Below are positions 1-12,600 of a DNA stretch of 64,000 nucleotides, piece after piece. The notes under the pieces are model-generated. The model was not told the DNA's origin. It worked only from the letters and a program-made list of their open reading frames with translations, and did no database searches. The stretch is taken from positions 12,035,264 to 12,099,263 of the forward strand of contig JABAKD010000025.1 of assembly GCA_012845835.1 (NCBI GenBank). The letters run 5' to 3'. The first letter of the stretch is position 1; the number at the start of each line of letters is the position of its first letter. This DNA comes from Undaria pinnatifida (Eukaryota; Sar; Phaeophyceae; Laminariales; Alariaceae). The position numbers and the translations under genes are program-made.

Positions 1-324
1 AATCAAAATCGAACACCCCACCCCGTCACCGGCGTGATACCAAATGGCGACGATGGATGACCGCTGGGTATTTCGGTATGCGTAGCACATTCTTTAGCGT
101 GGAGTCTCCGTAATGGGGTAGATAGCGTCTCCCTCAAAATCAAAGGAATGCCCAACCAAAAGGGTTAACGACCATGAAACGATGTGGGGAAAGGTAGCGG
201 TAGCTAACATTAAAAACGGTCAGAAAAAGAAACCGGGGAACGACTGACAGAGGGTCATAGGAGAGAGATACGTCTTGTTTTGGAAGGATATTCGATTTTC
301 ATCCGAATGACATAATATATGCCA

Positions 325-560
325 AGTATATGCTGACTGATATGCAGTCCTTCCGCAGCCGTCAGATTGTGTCCCTCTACAAAAACGGGTGTTATAGTTT
401 TCGCGTACAGACTGAATTATATCACCCTGTTGACCCTGGTGCAAGCTATACTCTAGCTCTAAGGGGAGTCGCCGACCTAGCAATACGCGCGATCGGAGTA
501 TCGCACACGGCTAGTAAAGATGAATCTCAACGAAGTCTTGTATCACACAGCTAGTTAGAG
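325..560 (+). repeat. R2 dispersed repeat, copy 1
   Basis: This stretch shares long ordered similarity with 42290-42540 and, inverted, with 4734-4990. All contain the ordered landmarks 'tgtccctct...aaacgggt', 'caccctgttgac', 'aggggagtcgccgacct', 'cgcgatcggagtatc' and an 'acagct(g)gagtgta'-like end. No open frame is conserved between copies, so it looks like a non-autonomous element. Confidence 0.6.
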
Positions 561-837
561 TGTAATTTTATGTTTTATTACGAAAGAGCGGAAGGGGGAT
601 CACTTTGGAACCGTAGCGATCGACGTCCACCGCATGTTCCATCATGATTCGACAGCACTAACAACCCGAGAATCACGCCTGGACTGGACCCCCGCTGGCC
701 TGCCACATATACCGGGGGAGTACACAGGAACTTGCGTACAAACTCGGTAGACCCAAGAAACCCACTCTAAACGTTCACTCACACCATAACATTGATATAT
801 TTTGTGCATACTGAATTGCACAAACGTCTGGTTTTGT

Positions 838-1012
838 CCCGCTCAATGCGGGTTACACAGTTTCTGTGCGCAGAACAAGGCTAAACGTCTTGCGAGTAGT
901 CCTGTTGGCTCTGGCATTAGCAGGGGAGTCACCGACCTGTATCCTCAACGACCCCGTAACACGCGCGATCGAAGTATCACACGCAGCTGGCAAAGCTGAG
1001 TTTTGATCAAAA
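838..1012 (+). repeat. R2 dispersed repeat, copy 2 (partial)
   Basis: It contains the R2 landmarks 'aggggagtcaccgacctgta', 'cgcgcgatcgaagtatcac' and 'acgcagctggcaaagctga' in the same order and orientation as the copies at 325 and 42290. The left part has diverged. Confidence 0.5.
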
Positions 1013-3921
1013 ATCAATTTTGGTCTACCTCGCTGCTGAGGTGTATCATGTTTTCCGTTTTTCGAATGTATTCTATGTTTTCATGTTTTGGTTATGTCTA
1101 TCTACATACGTCCGCGGCGAGCGCCCAGCGCGGCATTAATCCTTCGAGAGAGGATCACGAAATAGACTTTTGGCCTGCCGTCTCAAGGTGATGGCCGTTA
1201 TAATATGCAATTGATGAGTACTATATAATACCAATCAGGTAGCAGGTTTTGGTCGCCTTCCCCGACACAACCGAACAACATACAAAATACCTCGCGCGGG
1301 GATGGGATGTCATGCGAGTAACAAGGATATAAATTATGAGCACTTGAAAGATAAGATCGGATGAAAATGTGCTTGCGCAATCTCCAGCGGAAGACGTATA
1401 AGGAAAACGTATATAGGGTTATATAGGGTTCAAAAGAAAACATCGTTAACAGTATAATAGTATGATACCAGGTACAATATGTGTATATATTGGATAGCGG
1501 ATATATACCAACTGGGGGCACTTATAATTGTGTTGCAGTCTTTGCTATCAATGCCCGGTTCTAGTCAACCGGTTGAAGAATATTTTCATCTCGGTGAAAG
1601 CGAAAGCGAACGCCAAGAGTATCATCGATTTGTGTACTCTATTAGCAAGTAGTATGGTTCTTTTTTCTCCATCCCACTTATCACCCTCGCACTACTCTCG
1701 CCCTCCCTCCCTCCCTCCCATTGGTAACTCAGATCGAGGGTCACAGGTTGAGCCCTCTTCTCTGTACCCCACGTACGGTGTATTTTCTTCCCTCGTCGAC
1801 TCTGGTAGAATTGTACCTACCCACGGTCTTAGTATGGACATTTTGAAACTTTTCGTAGGATTGTGATCCATACATCGCACTCGTTTTGCGCTAGAATATA
1901 TTAACATACACGTCGTAGCGTTTATCGTAGAAGAAAATAGTAATACTTCGGTTACTCCAGGTATACCGACTTAGATACTGGTTGGCGGATGGCGAGCACG
2001 CGCATTATAATGGATCGTTACAACCGTACTACTACCAACAGCAACAACAGTATTCTCTATTACAATAGTCAATTGAATGAAATATAGATCTGTGCGTACC
2101 GGTGTTGTTGCAAGAGGATGATAGCAGTATTGTCGATCATCATTGTGTGCTCTAATCTTTTAATTTTATATCCTGCCGAACCATTGCCAACGTTCTTTCG
2201 TTCGTAGGGCTATCATTAGTCCGTTGGACCACTACTGCGCCAAAAAATTAACCGATTGCCGGTGCCCACGCAACCTAGACTTTCAACCTAGAACGCCACC
2301 CTCCCCGCCGCCCCCGCCCCCTGGCACGACGAGAGTCTTGAAGGCGCACATGCATTGAGTGAAGAATCCGCATAGCAATGGGGACAGGGTTGACGGAATG
2401 AAGCTAAGCTCGCTCTTCTTGTTTTCTTTCTTCGTGATGAAGCCACTCGCGTTGGTCTGGTCAGTTTGGGAAATAAAATTAGCATGTTCCGGGTATCGAT
2501 TCCAGGCGTGTTGGGCTAGAGAGTGCACGCACTTCCCCGGAGGATCCTCGCGTGAGGAATTTTTCACCTTGAGTCACCCATATTGAGATTTGGAACAGTG
2601 TGAAGGTGCGCCTCGGGGAACAATCTGATAGTGTCTTAGATAAACCAACGAGCATGTTATAAGTGGACAAATGATGACATTCCTAATGTACTGAGGAGTT
2701 TTCGTCAACTCGAAGAACCCCTGCAAGCAGATTTTGTTTGAACTACAAGTACCACTTCTACGAGTACCGCTATCTTATCTTCCACGGACTTCGGGCTGTG
2801 TGAGTACGTGAACATTACGAAATTCAGGTTAATATGATACATACATAATATATATGAGATTTAAGCGGTATGGAGAAATCCGGGAACCGTGTGCTGAAGC
2901 TGCAAATAACTAGTGACAGTCACGGATTATTGTCTCACTGCAGATGCCGAGGGTGTCAGCGGGTTTCTATCTTCATAGACCGGCGTTATCATGTTATATA
3001 CAACTTCACGTGGGATATAGCTTGGGCTAGAGTTTGAGTGACGCCCCTTCAACAACGGAAGCACAGATACACTGTCTGGATATATCTAGCAGAAGCGTCT
3101 ATATGTATATATATCCATTAGTTGTGATGGCTATGCTGCGGCAGTATAAGAACAAGAGGGATACGAATGCTACTTGGTACGGCAGAGGAGAGTACATGCG
3201 CCACGCTAACACATAGTCGTTCTGAGAGGAGCTCTTTTTAACGCTCACTTGAGGACGTCTTTACCCCAGGTCAGACGCTCTAATGTAGTTGAGGCAAAGC
3301 GGAGGTGCAACCCTTCTGGACAAACGACGATTTATATCACCAAGTAACAACGACTTCACACGACGATGTTTTTTTGGCTTCAGTAGGCGGCCCCGTCGTC
3401 GAGAAAGCTTTTTAAAGCATTTTCAACTCACACCTCACAAGTAGTAGGGGTGCGCAGAAGATTCTAATACATTTCCAATACCTCCCACCATGAGGAGCTA
3501 GCTTAACATCAACGTCAACATCAACATCACCATCACCCGAAACATGACTTCGAGAAGAGGGCCTTCGTTCGCGCAAACCCAACCAATACTTTCTAGTTGA
3601 GATCTACTATAGTAGTCCTAAAACAACACATAGTCGTAAATGTATCGTACACCAAGAACCAACAGTTCCGAGCACCTGGTTGATTGAGGAGATCGACCTG
3701 TCAAAAACGTTTTGGATCGGAAAGTCCAACCCCTAGCGTTGGGTGTACCTGCAGCCAAAAAGTGCTAGTTAACCAGTTGACCCTCTTGTGGAAGGGGTCA
3801 ACCAGTTCCTTTCGTCTAGCAATAACTCGTGACTACTGGCCAAAATACTAAAATTTCTTGTTTTGGACTGAGTGCATTCCAGATGCCATTTATTTGAAGA
3901 ATGGCGGTTTCTTACGGGTAA

Positions 3922-4135
3922 AAGCTACGCTCGTATAGCGTCCAAAACGGTTTATTGTCTGAGTGATGGGGCTCCTTAACCCAAAATCGTTGGAGATGCA
4001 CCATTTTTTCCGCCACGATTTTTTTCATTATACCCAGACTGATTCTACGATAAGCCCTCAAAAGCCAGCGACATTCCTTAACGAACGTTTAAGGGCTGCT
4101 CGACACAAGGAAAGATATACAATAGGAAAAAGTAA
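3922..4135 (+). repeat. M1/M2 element fragments
   Basis: The segment 'ggggctccttaacccaaaatcgt' (first part) matches the interior of the M1 inverted-repeat elements at 11416, 20856 and 25842. It is followed by 'ttctacgataagccc...ccagcgacattcctta' and 'gctgctcgacac', which match the left half of the M2 elements at 6874 and 19619. The termini are eroded. Confidence 0.5.
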
Positions 4136-4509
4136 GTGCTCAAATATTCTGAAAAGTCGTACATAGTCTGCAGCAAATTACGTGACCTCGTGTGGTGTAC
4201 AGATCACACAGACCGCACCAGACAAGAACGTGAAGTGGTTATGATCCCACCCTGTACTTCACTAGTTCGAAAACACGTACAGATCCTTCAGATCCTTTAC
4301 GTCACCCCCGTCAACACAGATGTCACAGGTCCTTGAAAATATCTGTGAGATCTGTGTACAAAGATCTGATCTGTTCGAGATGGGTGAGCCAATTTCAATT
4401 CAGCCATGCATATCTTGAAAATGACCAGCGCAAAGGTTTAAAAATTAAAATTCCATACAAAGATAGAGGGTAACCACTCTTGCACCAGTCCCGGAAACGT
4501 AAGCCCTCG

Positions 4510-4692
4510 CCTGCCGACTACTACTGCTACTGCTCCTGCTGCTACTCCTGCTGCTACTGCTACTGCTACTGCTGCTGCTACTGCTACTGCTACTGCTACT
4601 GCTACTGCTACTGCTACTGCTACTGCTACTGCTGCTACCGCTGCTCCAGCTCGTGATCCTGCTACTGATACTGATACTGACACTGATACTGC
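4510..4692. repeat. CTACTG/CTGCTA microsatellite
   Basis: A nearly uninterrupted run of CTACTG-type hexamers with CTGCTG variants, ending in CTGATA variants. The poly-Ala/Val and poly-Ser frames across it are artefacts of the repeat. Confidence 0.9.
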
Positions 4693-4733
4693 TAGCCTGA
4701 CCTAGATTACCGATGTATATACATGGTAACAAT

Positions 4734-5155
4734 TAAAATACACTCCAGCTGTGAGATCGGATACTTTGCCGAAACTCATCTTTGCAAGCTGTGTGTGATA
4801 CTCCAATCGCGAGTATTACGGGTTGTGTGTCCTCATTAAGGATATAGGTCGGCGACTCCCCTTACAACTACAGTGTAGCTATCAGGGTCAACAGGGTGAT
4901 GTTAGGCAAACTGTGCGCGGAAACTATAACACCCGTTCCTGAGGGGGACAAAATCTGACAGCTGTGCGAGGGAACGCATCAGTTTATCAATTGAACCCTG
5001 TAAGTCGAATAACCGGTGAGGGGAAGGCGGAGTTAATAAGGACGTGGGGGCCTGGTTTGAGCGGGGGCTGGGGTGGGGGGGCAGCTCAATTTTTTTGCGT
5101 GGAACTATAAATCCTTGAAGCGGGTAAATCTGACGGTTTTGGAAAGAATGCACCA
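4734..5155 (-). repeat. R2 dispersed repeat, copy 3 (inverted)
   Basis: This is the reverse complement of the repeat at 42120-42540. It begins with 'acactccagctgtgagat' and continues through the inverted 'cgacctatatcc', 'caccctgttgac' and 'tcagattttgtccccctca' landmarks to the G-rich block at 5060-5090. It is one of the longest copies in the window. Confidence 0.65.
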
Positions 5156-5645
5156 GTTTATCGTTGGGGGGGGAGGGGGCGGGCGGGACGGGCAGGGCAG
5201 CTCAACATATATTTGTTCGTGCCCTATGCGATGTACATTTTTGTAAGCCGACGTACGTGCGATCTCCCGTTCCCGAACACGGTTGTTCTTTATTGGACGT
5301 GGGCCGTAAAACAGACGCTGTGGCCCTGTCATGTTGGTGGCTCGCCTGTGAACCTAACCAGAGATGCTTCAAATCTGTCGGAGGCTACCGAGCGTGAATC
5401 GAGGACTGTCGTGTTTAGCAGTTTCATGCCCTCTACAAGTATGTGAGGGCACATTCTTGAACGGCAACAGTACATGCCACTCGGCGCCGACGACGTGTGT
5501 TCGCCATGTGTCACATTCATGCCTCACTATGGCCCAAGTGCAATCCCGCCCCCTCGTTATTGGAAGTCAAGCTGTCCCGAAAGAGTATAGTCCCGCACTG
5601 GAAGAGAGTTGCGCTCCTGTATGGTATGCCCCATTTCACTACCGA

Positions 5646-5830
5646 GTGTTCCCCACCCGCACGAGCAACTCTCTACCTCACGCACGAAAATACTCTAGGA
5701 CGATGGCTTAGGCCCAACCTGGCCCATTATTGCATTGCAGATTCCTGTCAACAACATAAGAAAATGCACGACAGCGTAAAATCGAAAAAAAAAAAAGGGA
5801 ATCACGCGAGCTAGTGGCCCCGAGCCACGA
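5646..5830 (-). repeat. R1 palindrome-bearing repeat, inverted copy
   Basis: It starts with 'cgcacgagcaactctctacc' and ends with the eroded palindromic core 'atcacgcgagctagtggccc' followed by 'cgagcc'. The same order is seen in the inverted R1 copies at 7365, 12180, 12535 and 15612. Confidence 0.5.
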
Positions 5831-6126
5831 AAAAGTAAATAGAGATAAGAAAAATGACGCCCTTATCGCATCCTTGGTGTGTAGGAGGTTTGCCCGGACG
5901 GCTGACCGAATCAGATGAGCTCGCGTTTCCGTCACCTTCATAAGAAGCGAGACCTCGCTGACTGCCAACCGCGCTGTCGGCCCTGTCGTCTTTCGATATG
6001 AGCCGAACCAGGTTACCTTTTGTTTTTCGTTTAAAAACGTGAGTTCGGACATATCCATAATTGGCGGCCGGTATATCCAATCCTGCCACCGACCGTTTCG
6101 ACACTAGTTGTGTTCTCCGATATTTT

Positions 6127-6459
6127 CTGTATGTTAACCGAGTTAAACTACTTTGCGGTCCTCGGTGGAGGTCATCCAACACTCACACTGACTGACCGAA
6201 AGTAGCTGTTATCCATTATCATTGTTGTTGTGTGTGCCTCGCTGTGAACTGACTCAGACTAGTTTACAAACGGCGGAGGCCGTCCAACACTCCCACCGAC
6301 CGAAATTAGTTGGTATCCTTTTTTTCTCTTGTTTGTCTCGGTGTGAATTGGATCAGACTACTTTACGAACGACGGCGCATGTCATCCAATTCTCCCACCG
6401 ACCAAAACTAGCTAGTATCCTCTTTTTGCTCCTGCGTGTCTCGCTGTGCACTGAGTCAG
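6127..6459 (+). repeat. Tandem decayed copies of a 3' splice site plus exon start
   Basis: Three units of about 99-112 bp precede the exon at 6460. Each contains a pyrimidine-rich tract, a 'tcgctgtg'-like block, a (t)cagac-like acceptor (at about 6143, 6255 and 6354) and a decayed version of the first roughly 45 bp of the exon ('cggaggccgtccaacac' versus 'cggaggccatcgagcgc'). Only the last unit runs on into open coding sequence. This matches the echo pattern seen before several SPPA exons. Confidence 0.75.
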
Positions 6460-6680
6460 ACCACACTGCGATCGACGGAGGCCATCGAGCGCGTGGCGAG
6501 GAATGTCAAGAACGTCGGACCGGCTAACCAACCCTGGGATCACGTGGTCTTCTCCTTTGAGATGTCCTTTGCAAGCCAGCACCTTATCTCTTTGGGGGGT
6601 TGGGACGAGGCCAGAAGACAAACTGTCCGGAAAGTCCTTGCGGAAGCCAGAAGAAACTTCCACGTCCACCCTCGACCATG
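6460..6680 (+). CDS. Glycosyltransferase-like gene, first visible exon
   Basis: The exon follows the acceptor 'gtcag' and ends before the donor GTGAGA. It is 221 nt and leaves two bases of a codon. The frame reads through ERVARNVKNVG, QPWDHVVFSFEMSFASQHL and ends FHVHPRPW, with the Trp completed by the G of the next exon. The composition is globular (mixed hydrophobic and charged), unlike the surrounding repeats. Joining to 16477 gives PRPWYDDDSTCGYDATKLNF, a smooth continuation. An in-frame ATG exists at 6436, but the acceptor is conserved in the upstream echoes, so I favour an internal exon. Confidence 0.65.
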
Positions 6681-9600
6681 GTGAGACCAAGGCCTTGTAG
6701 GGGGGTGGAAGGTTTAGGACTGGTAACGCGAGTCATCCCACGATAGGGTTGCTCTCTCTGGGCCATAGTGTATTAGTGATAATGTTGATAGCGTTGATAA
6801 TGTTACGGTACAGTTGATATCCTCAACTGTGGAGCTGTCGTTTAGTGTGATATTTTTGACGAGTGAGACTCAATCTACGATAGCCCCCATCCCCCCCCGA
6901 AACCATCGATTTTCTTTAATGAACGTGTCATAGCTGCTCGACACGAGAGGAAGGAAGCTACGAAGAAAATGTCTTCACATATATATATATATTGACTGTG
7001 ACTATCGAACGATGACGTCGGGGTGGCAAGGGGCCCTGTCTTCGAGGAGATACGGCCGGGTGCTGGTTTCAAAACCACCTATTTCGTTAACGAACACAGT
7101 CGGCGGGCTACCGGGTTGAACGACTCGAGTATATATGCTTTTCAGGACCAGCGGGTAGAATTGTTTCTCGGATTGCGCGCGGAAGAATGTTCTCGAAGTC
7201 ACGTCTCGAGTGATGGTGATGGTGATGGTGATGGTGATGGTGATGGTGATGGTGATGGTGATTGGGATGGTGAGATATTGAGCTCCTCGCGTTTAGAGCT
7301 CAGAATGTTATGCTGCACACCTGGCGTGAGATGCGGTGTTTTTTTTTCCATGCTACTCGCACAAGAGACGCAATGTATAATACCTGTTACGGACGAAAAC
7401 GACGTTGTCAGGGCGATCGGTTTGGGGCAGCGTGGCTTACCGTGCCATCGCGGACTCATGTCGTGCATATTTTCAACACCACGAAAGCCTGAGATCGCGA
7501 AGGAACAGGAGAGGGCCACCCTCGCGAGTGACCCCGAGCCACCACGTTAGGGGTTGCACTGCACTTTCTTAGCCAAAAAAAGGTATACCTGGCCGGTGGA
7601 GCTCCTCCAGGTGAAGAGCTCCCGGTTAGTCTGATAGCTTTACCAGCGTCAATTAGTTTGGTATTAAGGCATAGACATTTGGTCGGGTTGCGCAAACGAA
7701 CGCGTTCGAAGTCATCTTTCGGGTGGTGAAATATTGAGAGCTCCCTATGTTTGGAGAGCTCAGGAAAGTTTCCCCTGCCGTGGGATGGCTCCACCTCAAA
7801 ACAAGCCCCTGAAAGTCGTAGGCGGTTGTCACAAAGGACCCACATGCTGCTACCAGTTATGTAGAAAAGGTTGAACCCTTTGTTTTCGGAGGCTCTCCTC
7901 GTTTGACGAGTACTACACCCCGCCACAAACCACCAGTAGAGCTTACCACTTATTCGAGAAAATGGTTGAAGAACACTGTGTACGAGACGAAGGGGGTTTC
8001 ACCGTACAATGGTTGGTTGCGTTTCATTGGGTTAAGGTTAGGGTAGCTAGAATTGAAAGAGTTGGTCAACCATTTTCTCGAATAAGTGGTGATGTTACAC
8101 ACCCCGGACAGCTCATGAGCTAGGTCATCTATCGTTCATAGCCCACGCGTTTAAAACATGTGCAGATGAGCTATCGCCCATAACTCAAGCATTGAAAACA
8201 TGTGCGGATCGTGTAGCTCCTATTGCTCATCCAGGCCGAATGAGCTAGCTCATGTAGTTCGTATAGCTCATCCTGGGCAAACATGTGCGAATGAGCCATC
8301 GATGATAGCTTACCCTTCCAAAACATGCCCAGGTGAGCTATTGCCTATAGCTCAAGCCGGGGAAACATGTGCAGCTCATGTAGCTCATATAGCTCGTTGC
8401 GGGACAAATGAGCTAGCTCATGTAGCTCTTACAGCTCACCTTGGTGAAATTTGTGCGGATGACCTATCCTGCATCGCTCAAGCTTTGAAAGTATGTGCAG
8501 ATGAGCTACCGTCTATAGCCCAAGTCGTGCAACCATGTACAGATGAGCTATCGTCCATAGCTCAAACCGGGAAAACATGTGCAGGTGAGCTACCCTTTAT
8601 AGCTCAAGCATTCAGAGCATGTTAGGAGGAGCTATCCTCTACAGCTCACCCCACGAGCTAGTTCATGTTCGTAGCTTATTGTAGCTTTTTCAGGGCAAAA
8701 CATGCAGGTGCTTAGATGTGTAGGTGAACAAACCTGGCCTCCGGGACGAGTGCGAATAAAGGTTGTACAGCTCACCATCCAGGCGATACTTCAACGTCGG
8801 TACGTGCGACAGTACCGTACTCCCTTTCAACGTCAAAAAAAGGTATACCTACCTGGTATGCTGTAGCTGATAATAATTCCTGGTATATTGATATAAAGAC
8901 CGTACTTCCTACGCACACACTCACAGGGCTAGCATTTAACTTCATTGAACACACATGACAACAGCAGTTAGTCAGAGCGGCCACATTGACAAGCAGCAGC
9001 GTTTGAAATCCGAGCATGTCCATCCCTCCAACACGGCTTCGCGTAGCCTACCACAAGGTGCAAAAACAAAAACGCAAGAGAAGGAAGGAAAACCTCATCT
9101 ACATCGCCCAAACAAAAGCAAAAAAGGGATGAGTAAGCAGATACATAACAACAGCACAGAATATCTACCGCTGCCCCCATTTATCTCCAAGGCCTCTAGT
9201 CCGAGCCTTCCCCTGCGGAGTCGCCGCAGCCGGCGTTAATGATCTCTTAGCCCCTAGACCCGGCCTCCCCTGCGTACCCATCATAGGCGGCGTCCACGGC
9301 CGCAGACCCCGCAGACCCCGCCGCAAGGGCGGTCACCTCCGCTTTCGGGTTGGAGAGACGGCGAGGTACCGCCTGGAGCGCCTGCTCATTTGAGAGAGCC
9401 GGCACTTCAATGGGCATGCGTTCGATGCTTCCGTTGAGGAGCATGCCCATCTCCGCGTAAGCCGCGGATGGGTTGCTCCGGGAACCCGTAATGAGCAGCC
9501 CGGCCGTGCTAAAGTCCCTCTCCAGGACGGCAGAAGACGCTGGGACAGAGAGCTCAGTACGCGAGCCACGCGGGCCATGTTCGCGTAGATCGGCTGCCCC

Positions 9601-12600
9601 TCGTTGGACCAAAACGAGACCAAGTCGTCATGCTAGGCGTGTTGTGTGGTGTTGTATGTGTATGCGTGCGAGCTCTTGTTTGTGGGTGGCAGGTGCCTCG
9701 ATTGAGTTGAGTTGAGTTGTACTCGTTCGGGTGGTGCTTGGGCTTGGTTGATCGTTATGGTTGTGCCGAAAAAACACATCCACCGGTACTCTGTCTATCT
9801 ATCTGGCGTCTTATGAACAAAAAAAGCTCCGATCTCGTATAAAAACAATGTGTGGATGGTTGTGTTCATGGTGTGGCGTGTATGTGCTCGTATCTATGAT
9901 TAGCAGCAGCTCATGAGCTAGGTCGTGTAGCTCCTATAGCTCACGACCTCAAAACATGCGCAGATGAGCTATCCTCTATAGCTCAAGCGTCGAAAACATG
10001 TGCAGATGAGCAATCGTCCATAGCTCTCGTCTATTTCTCAAGCTTTGAAAACATGTGCGGATGAGCTATCGAAAATAGCTCACCCTTTCGAAACATGTGC
10101 AGATGAGCTATCGCCTATAGCTCAAGCATTGAAAAAATGTGCGGATCATGTAGCTCCTATAGCTCGTCCAGGGCCAAATGGGCTAGCTCATGTAGCTCGT
10201 ATAGCTCATCCTGGGCAAACATGTGCGGAAAAGCTATCGGCTATAGCTCACCCTTCCAAAACACGTGGAGATGAGCTACCTAATTTAGCTTAAGTCAGGA
10301 AAACATGTGCAGCTCACACGTGGCTCCCGTAGCTCACTGGTGAGCTGCCGTCGAAAAGAGCTAACTCTAGCTACGGTGAGATGATCCGTCCGGGGTGTGA
10401 ACAATTCTTCAAAGGGGACCCCCCTACCGTAGCTTAGGTTACCTCCAATGCCGTACCACGCACCTTGTAGTGTACAATTAACGAGAATCAAGCAAAACAA
10501 CACGGCCTATGATCACATTTCCAGCGATTTTAAGTTAAGGACCCCCGTCATTCTGAAACCGTTTCAGAAAAAACAAAAACGTACCGTGATAAACGCAATA
10601 CCTCTATACCGTGTCCTCAAACCTGAGTAGCTCTGTTCTTCACACACAACCAAGTTTACGGTACGAGGGGGTCGCGGTTGGCACCCGGGTTTTGCAGTGG
10701 CTAGGTGTCACTCGCGTGAGTTACCCCCCCCCTCTGTTTATTTGCGCGGTCTTAAATTAAGCTTTCATTATGCCGTTATGATGGTTGCGACATGAATCCG
10801 ATAAAATCATGGAATGGGTGTTCAGGCTAGACGCTTCCTCCCAAAAACCTTGTTAGCAAATCGTGTTTCATCCGTGGGGGTAGAGAGGCGCTCATGGGAG
10901 TTGCTAACAAAAACAATGGTAAAAAATGGGGGATATCATAGCATCGTCGTAACATCATAATAACATAATGATAACACCACTATAACGCCATCATTATTAA
11001 CACCATCATAACACCATCATTGTTAACACCATCATAACACCATCATTACTAACACCATCATAACACCATCATTGTTAATACCATCATTATTACCACTATC
11101 ATTATCAACACCATCATTATTTACACCATCACTATTTACACCATCATATTACCATCCTAACATCATCACAACATCATCATGACATCATCATCACAGCATT
11201 CCCCCTAGCAAACCCAGAACATCGTCGTAACATCATCATAAGATAGTCATAACACCACCATAGCATCATCAATTTTAACACCCATCAATGTTAACACCAT
11301 CACAACATCATTATGACATCATAACATCGTCGTAACATCATCATCACACAACATCCCCTCTAGTAAACGCTAGTCATGCTAAGGTAGGGGTGCACGCTTT
11401 TTTTTTTGTGTTAACGACGCGTGCTACGATAGAGGTGAGCATTTTTCGACCAAAATGGTTTCCTGAATGACGGGGCTTCTTAACCCAAAATCGTCTGAAC
11501 TACAAAGTCATTTTTGCGTGATATCTCGTTGCGTACCTAAGACCAGGGGGGGGGGAGTTCATCCGGTAGCAGCTTTAGGTCTCTCCAATCATATTTTGGG
11601 AGAGGTAGTAAGCTCCCAAATGGAGGAAACCTCGGCGGAAAAAAGAAAAAATGGTGCACCTGTACCGTAGCCCGCGTCAATTTTCCTTGTTTAAGGAGCT
11701 TCTCCACACCTCTCGCGAAAAGAATGTTTTTAAGCAAACAGAAAGTGCAATCCGATCAATGGAATCCGTGTTTCCAGGTAGTATACGACACAAAGCAATA
11801 AAAAAAGAAAATCAGTTTACGGCGCTTTTCGGCTATAAAGAGGCCTCGTCATCCAGAACAAAAACAACATGCCCAATAAGGTGATAACCACTATGGTGGC
11901 ATTGGGGTGCACATATAAACAGAATTTGCAACTACCCCTCGAACAAACCCATGTATCCAAAATCAGATTGTGGGCTAAGTATCCATACCAAAATCAGATT
12001 GTTAAAACAAGAACGACATTCCGGTGATTTTGGGATCAGAAAATCTCAACGTGTTCAGAAACAAAAAACGCTAAAAAAAGCACTAGAACACCTCTATCGT
12101 GGCGCACACACGCTGTTCAACGACCAAGGCTACGGTGGGAGACACCCCCCCGCATTTTTTACGGCCTGGTCTGAGCCAGTCGCACGAGCGACTCTGTACC
12201 TCTCTGACCCGAAGACGTTAGGTGGTGGTTGGTTTGGCGCAACGTAGCTAAACATCCATCAAGGATTCACATCAAAAAATGAAAACAGCACGAAAGAAAG
12301 CTCATGACCGCAAGAAACGGGGGGGGGACGAAAGCCCATGACCGCAAGGAACAGGGGGGATCACTCGCGCGAGGGACCCCGAGCCGCTGAAAACAAAAGT
12401 TGAAATGGGACCAACCCCCCTGCTGTAGCTTTGGTCCAACGAATCCCGCTACGGTGGAGGAGGGGGCCGGGGGGGGGCGGGGGGGGGGGGGGGGGGTCCC
12501 CTGTTTCGCTTTGATCGGATTCGAGGTTCACTCGTACGAGGGACTCTGTATCATGCCTCACCGAGCTCCGAAGAAATTATTTAAGGCGGTTTGTTCGGCG

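Larger units (their letters stand above)
1..6126. other. Gene-poor repeat-bearing stretch
   Basis: I recognise no convincing exon here on either strand. The open frames are short, have no recognisable motifs, and mostly cross repeats. The identifiable contents are copies of the R2 repeat (325-560, 838-1012, inverted at 4734-5155), an M1/M2 element fragment (3922-4135), a CTACTG microsatellite (4510-4692) and an R1 repeat (5646-5830). The missing 5' exons of the glycosyltransferase gene that starts to be readable at 6460 could lie here, but none can be pointed to. Confidence 0.5.

Noticed and set aside
4438-4732. Poly-Ala/Val and poly-Ser frames
   Set aside because: They are the reading frames of the CTACTG microsatellite on the opposite strand.
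5811-6182. Minus-strand frame with exon-like composition (VSKRSVAGLDIPAANYGYVR)
   Set aside because: Its 3' part overlaps an R1 repeat and its 5' part the acceptor-echo array. No splice sites or family could be assigned.
8105-10350. CRISPR-like array
   Set aside because: Units are contiguous and all related, without unique spacers, and the sequence is eukaryotic; it is a minisatellite.
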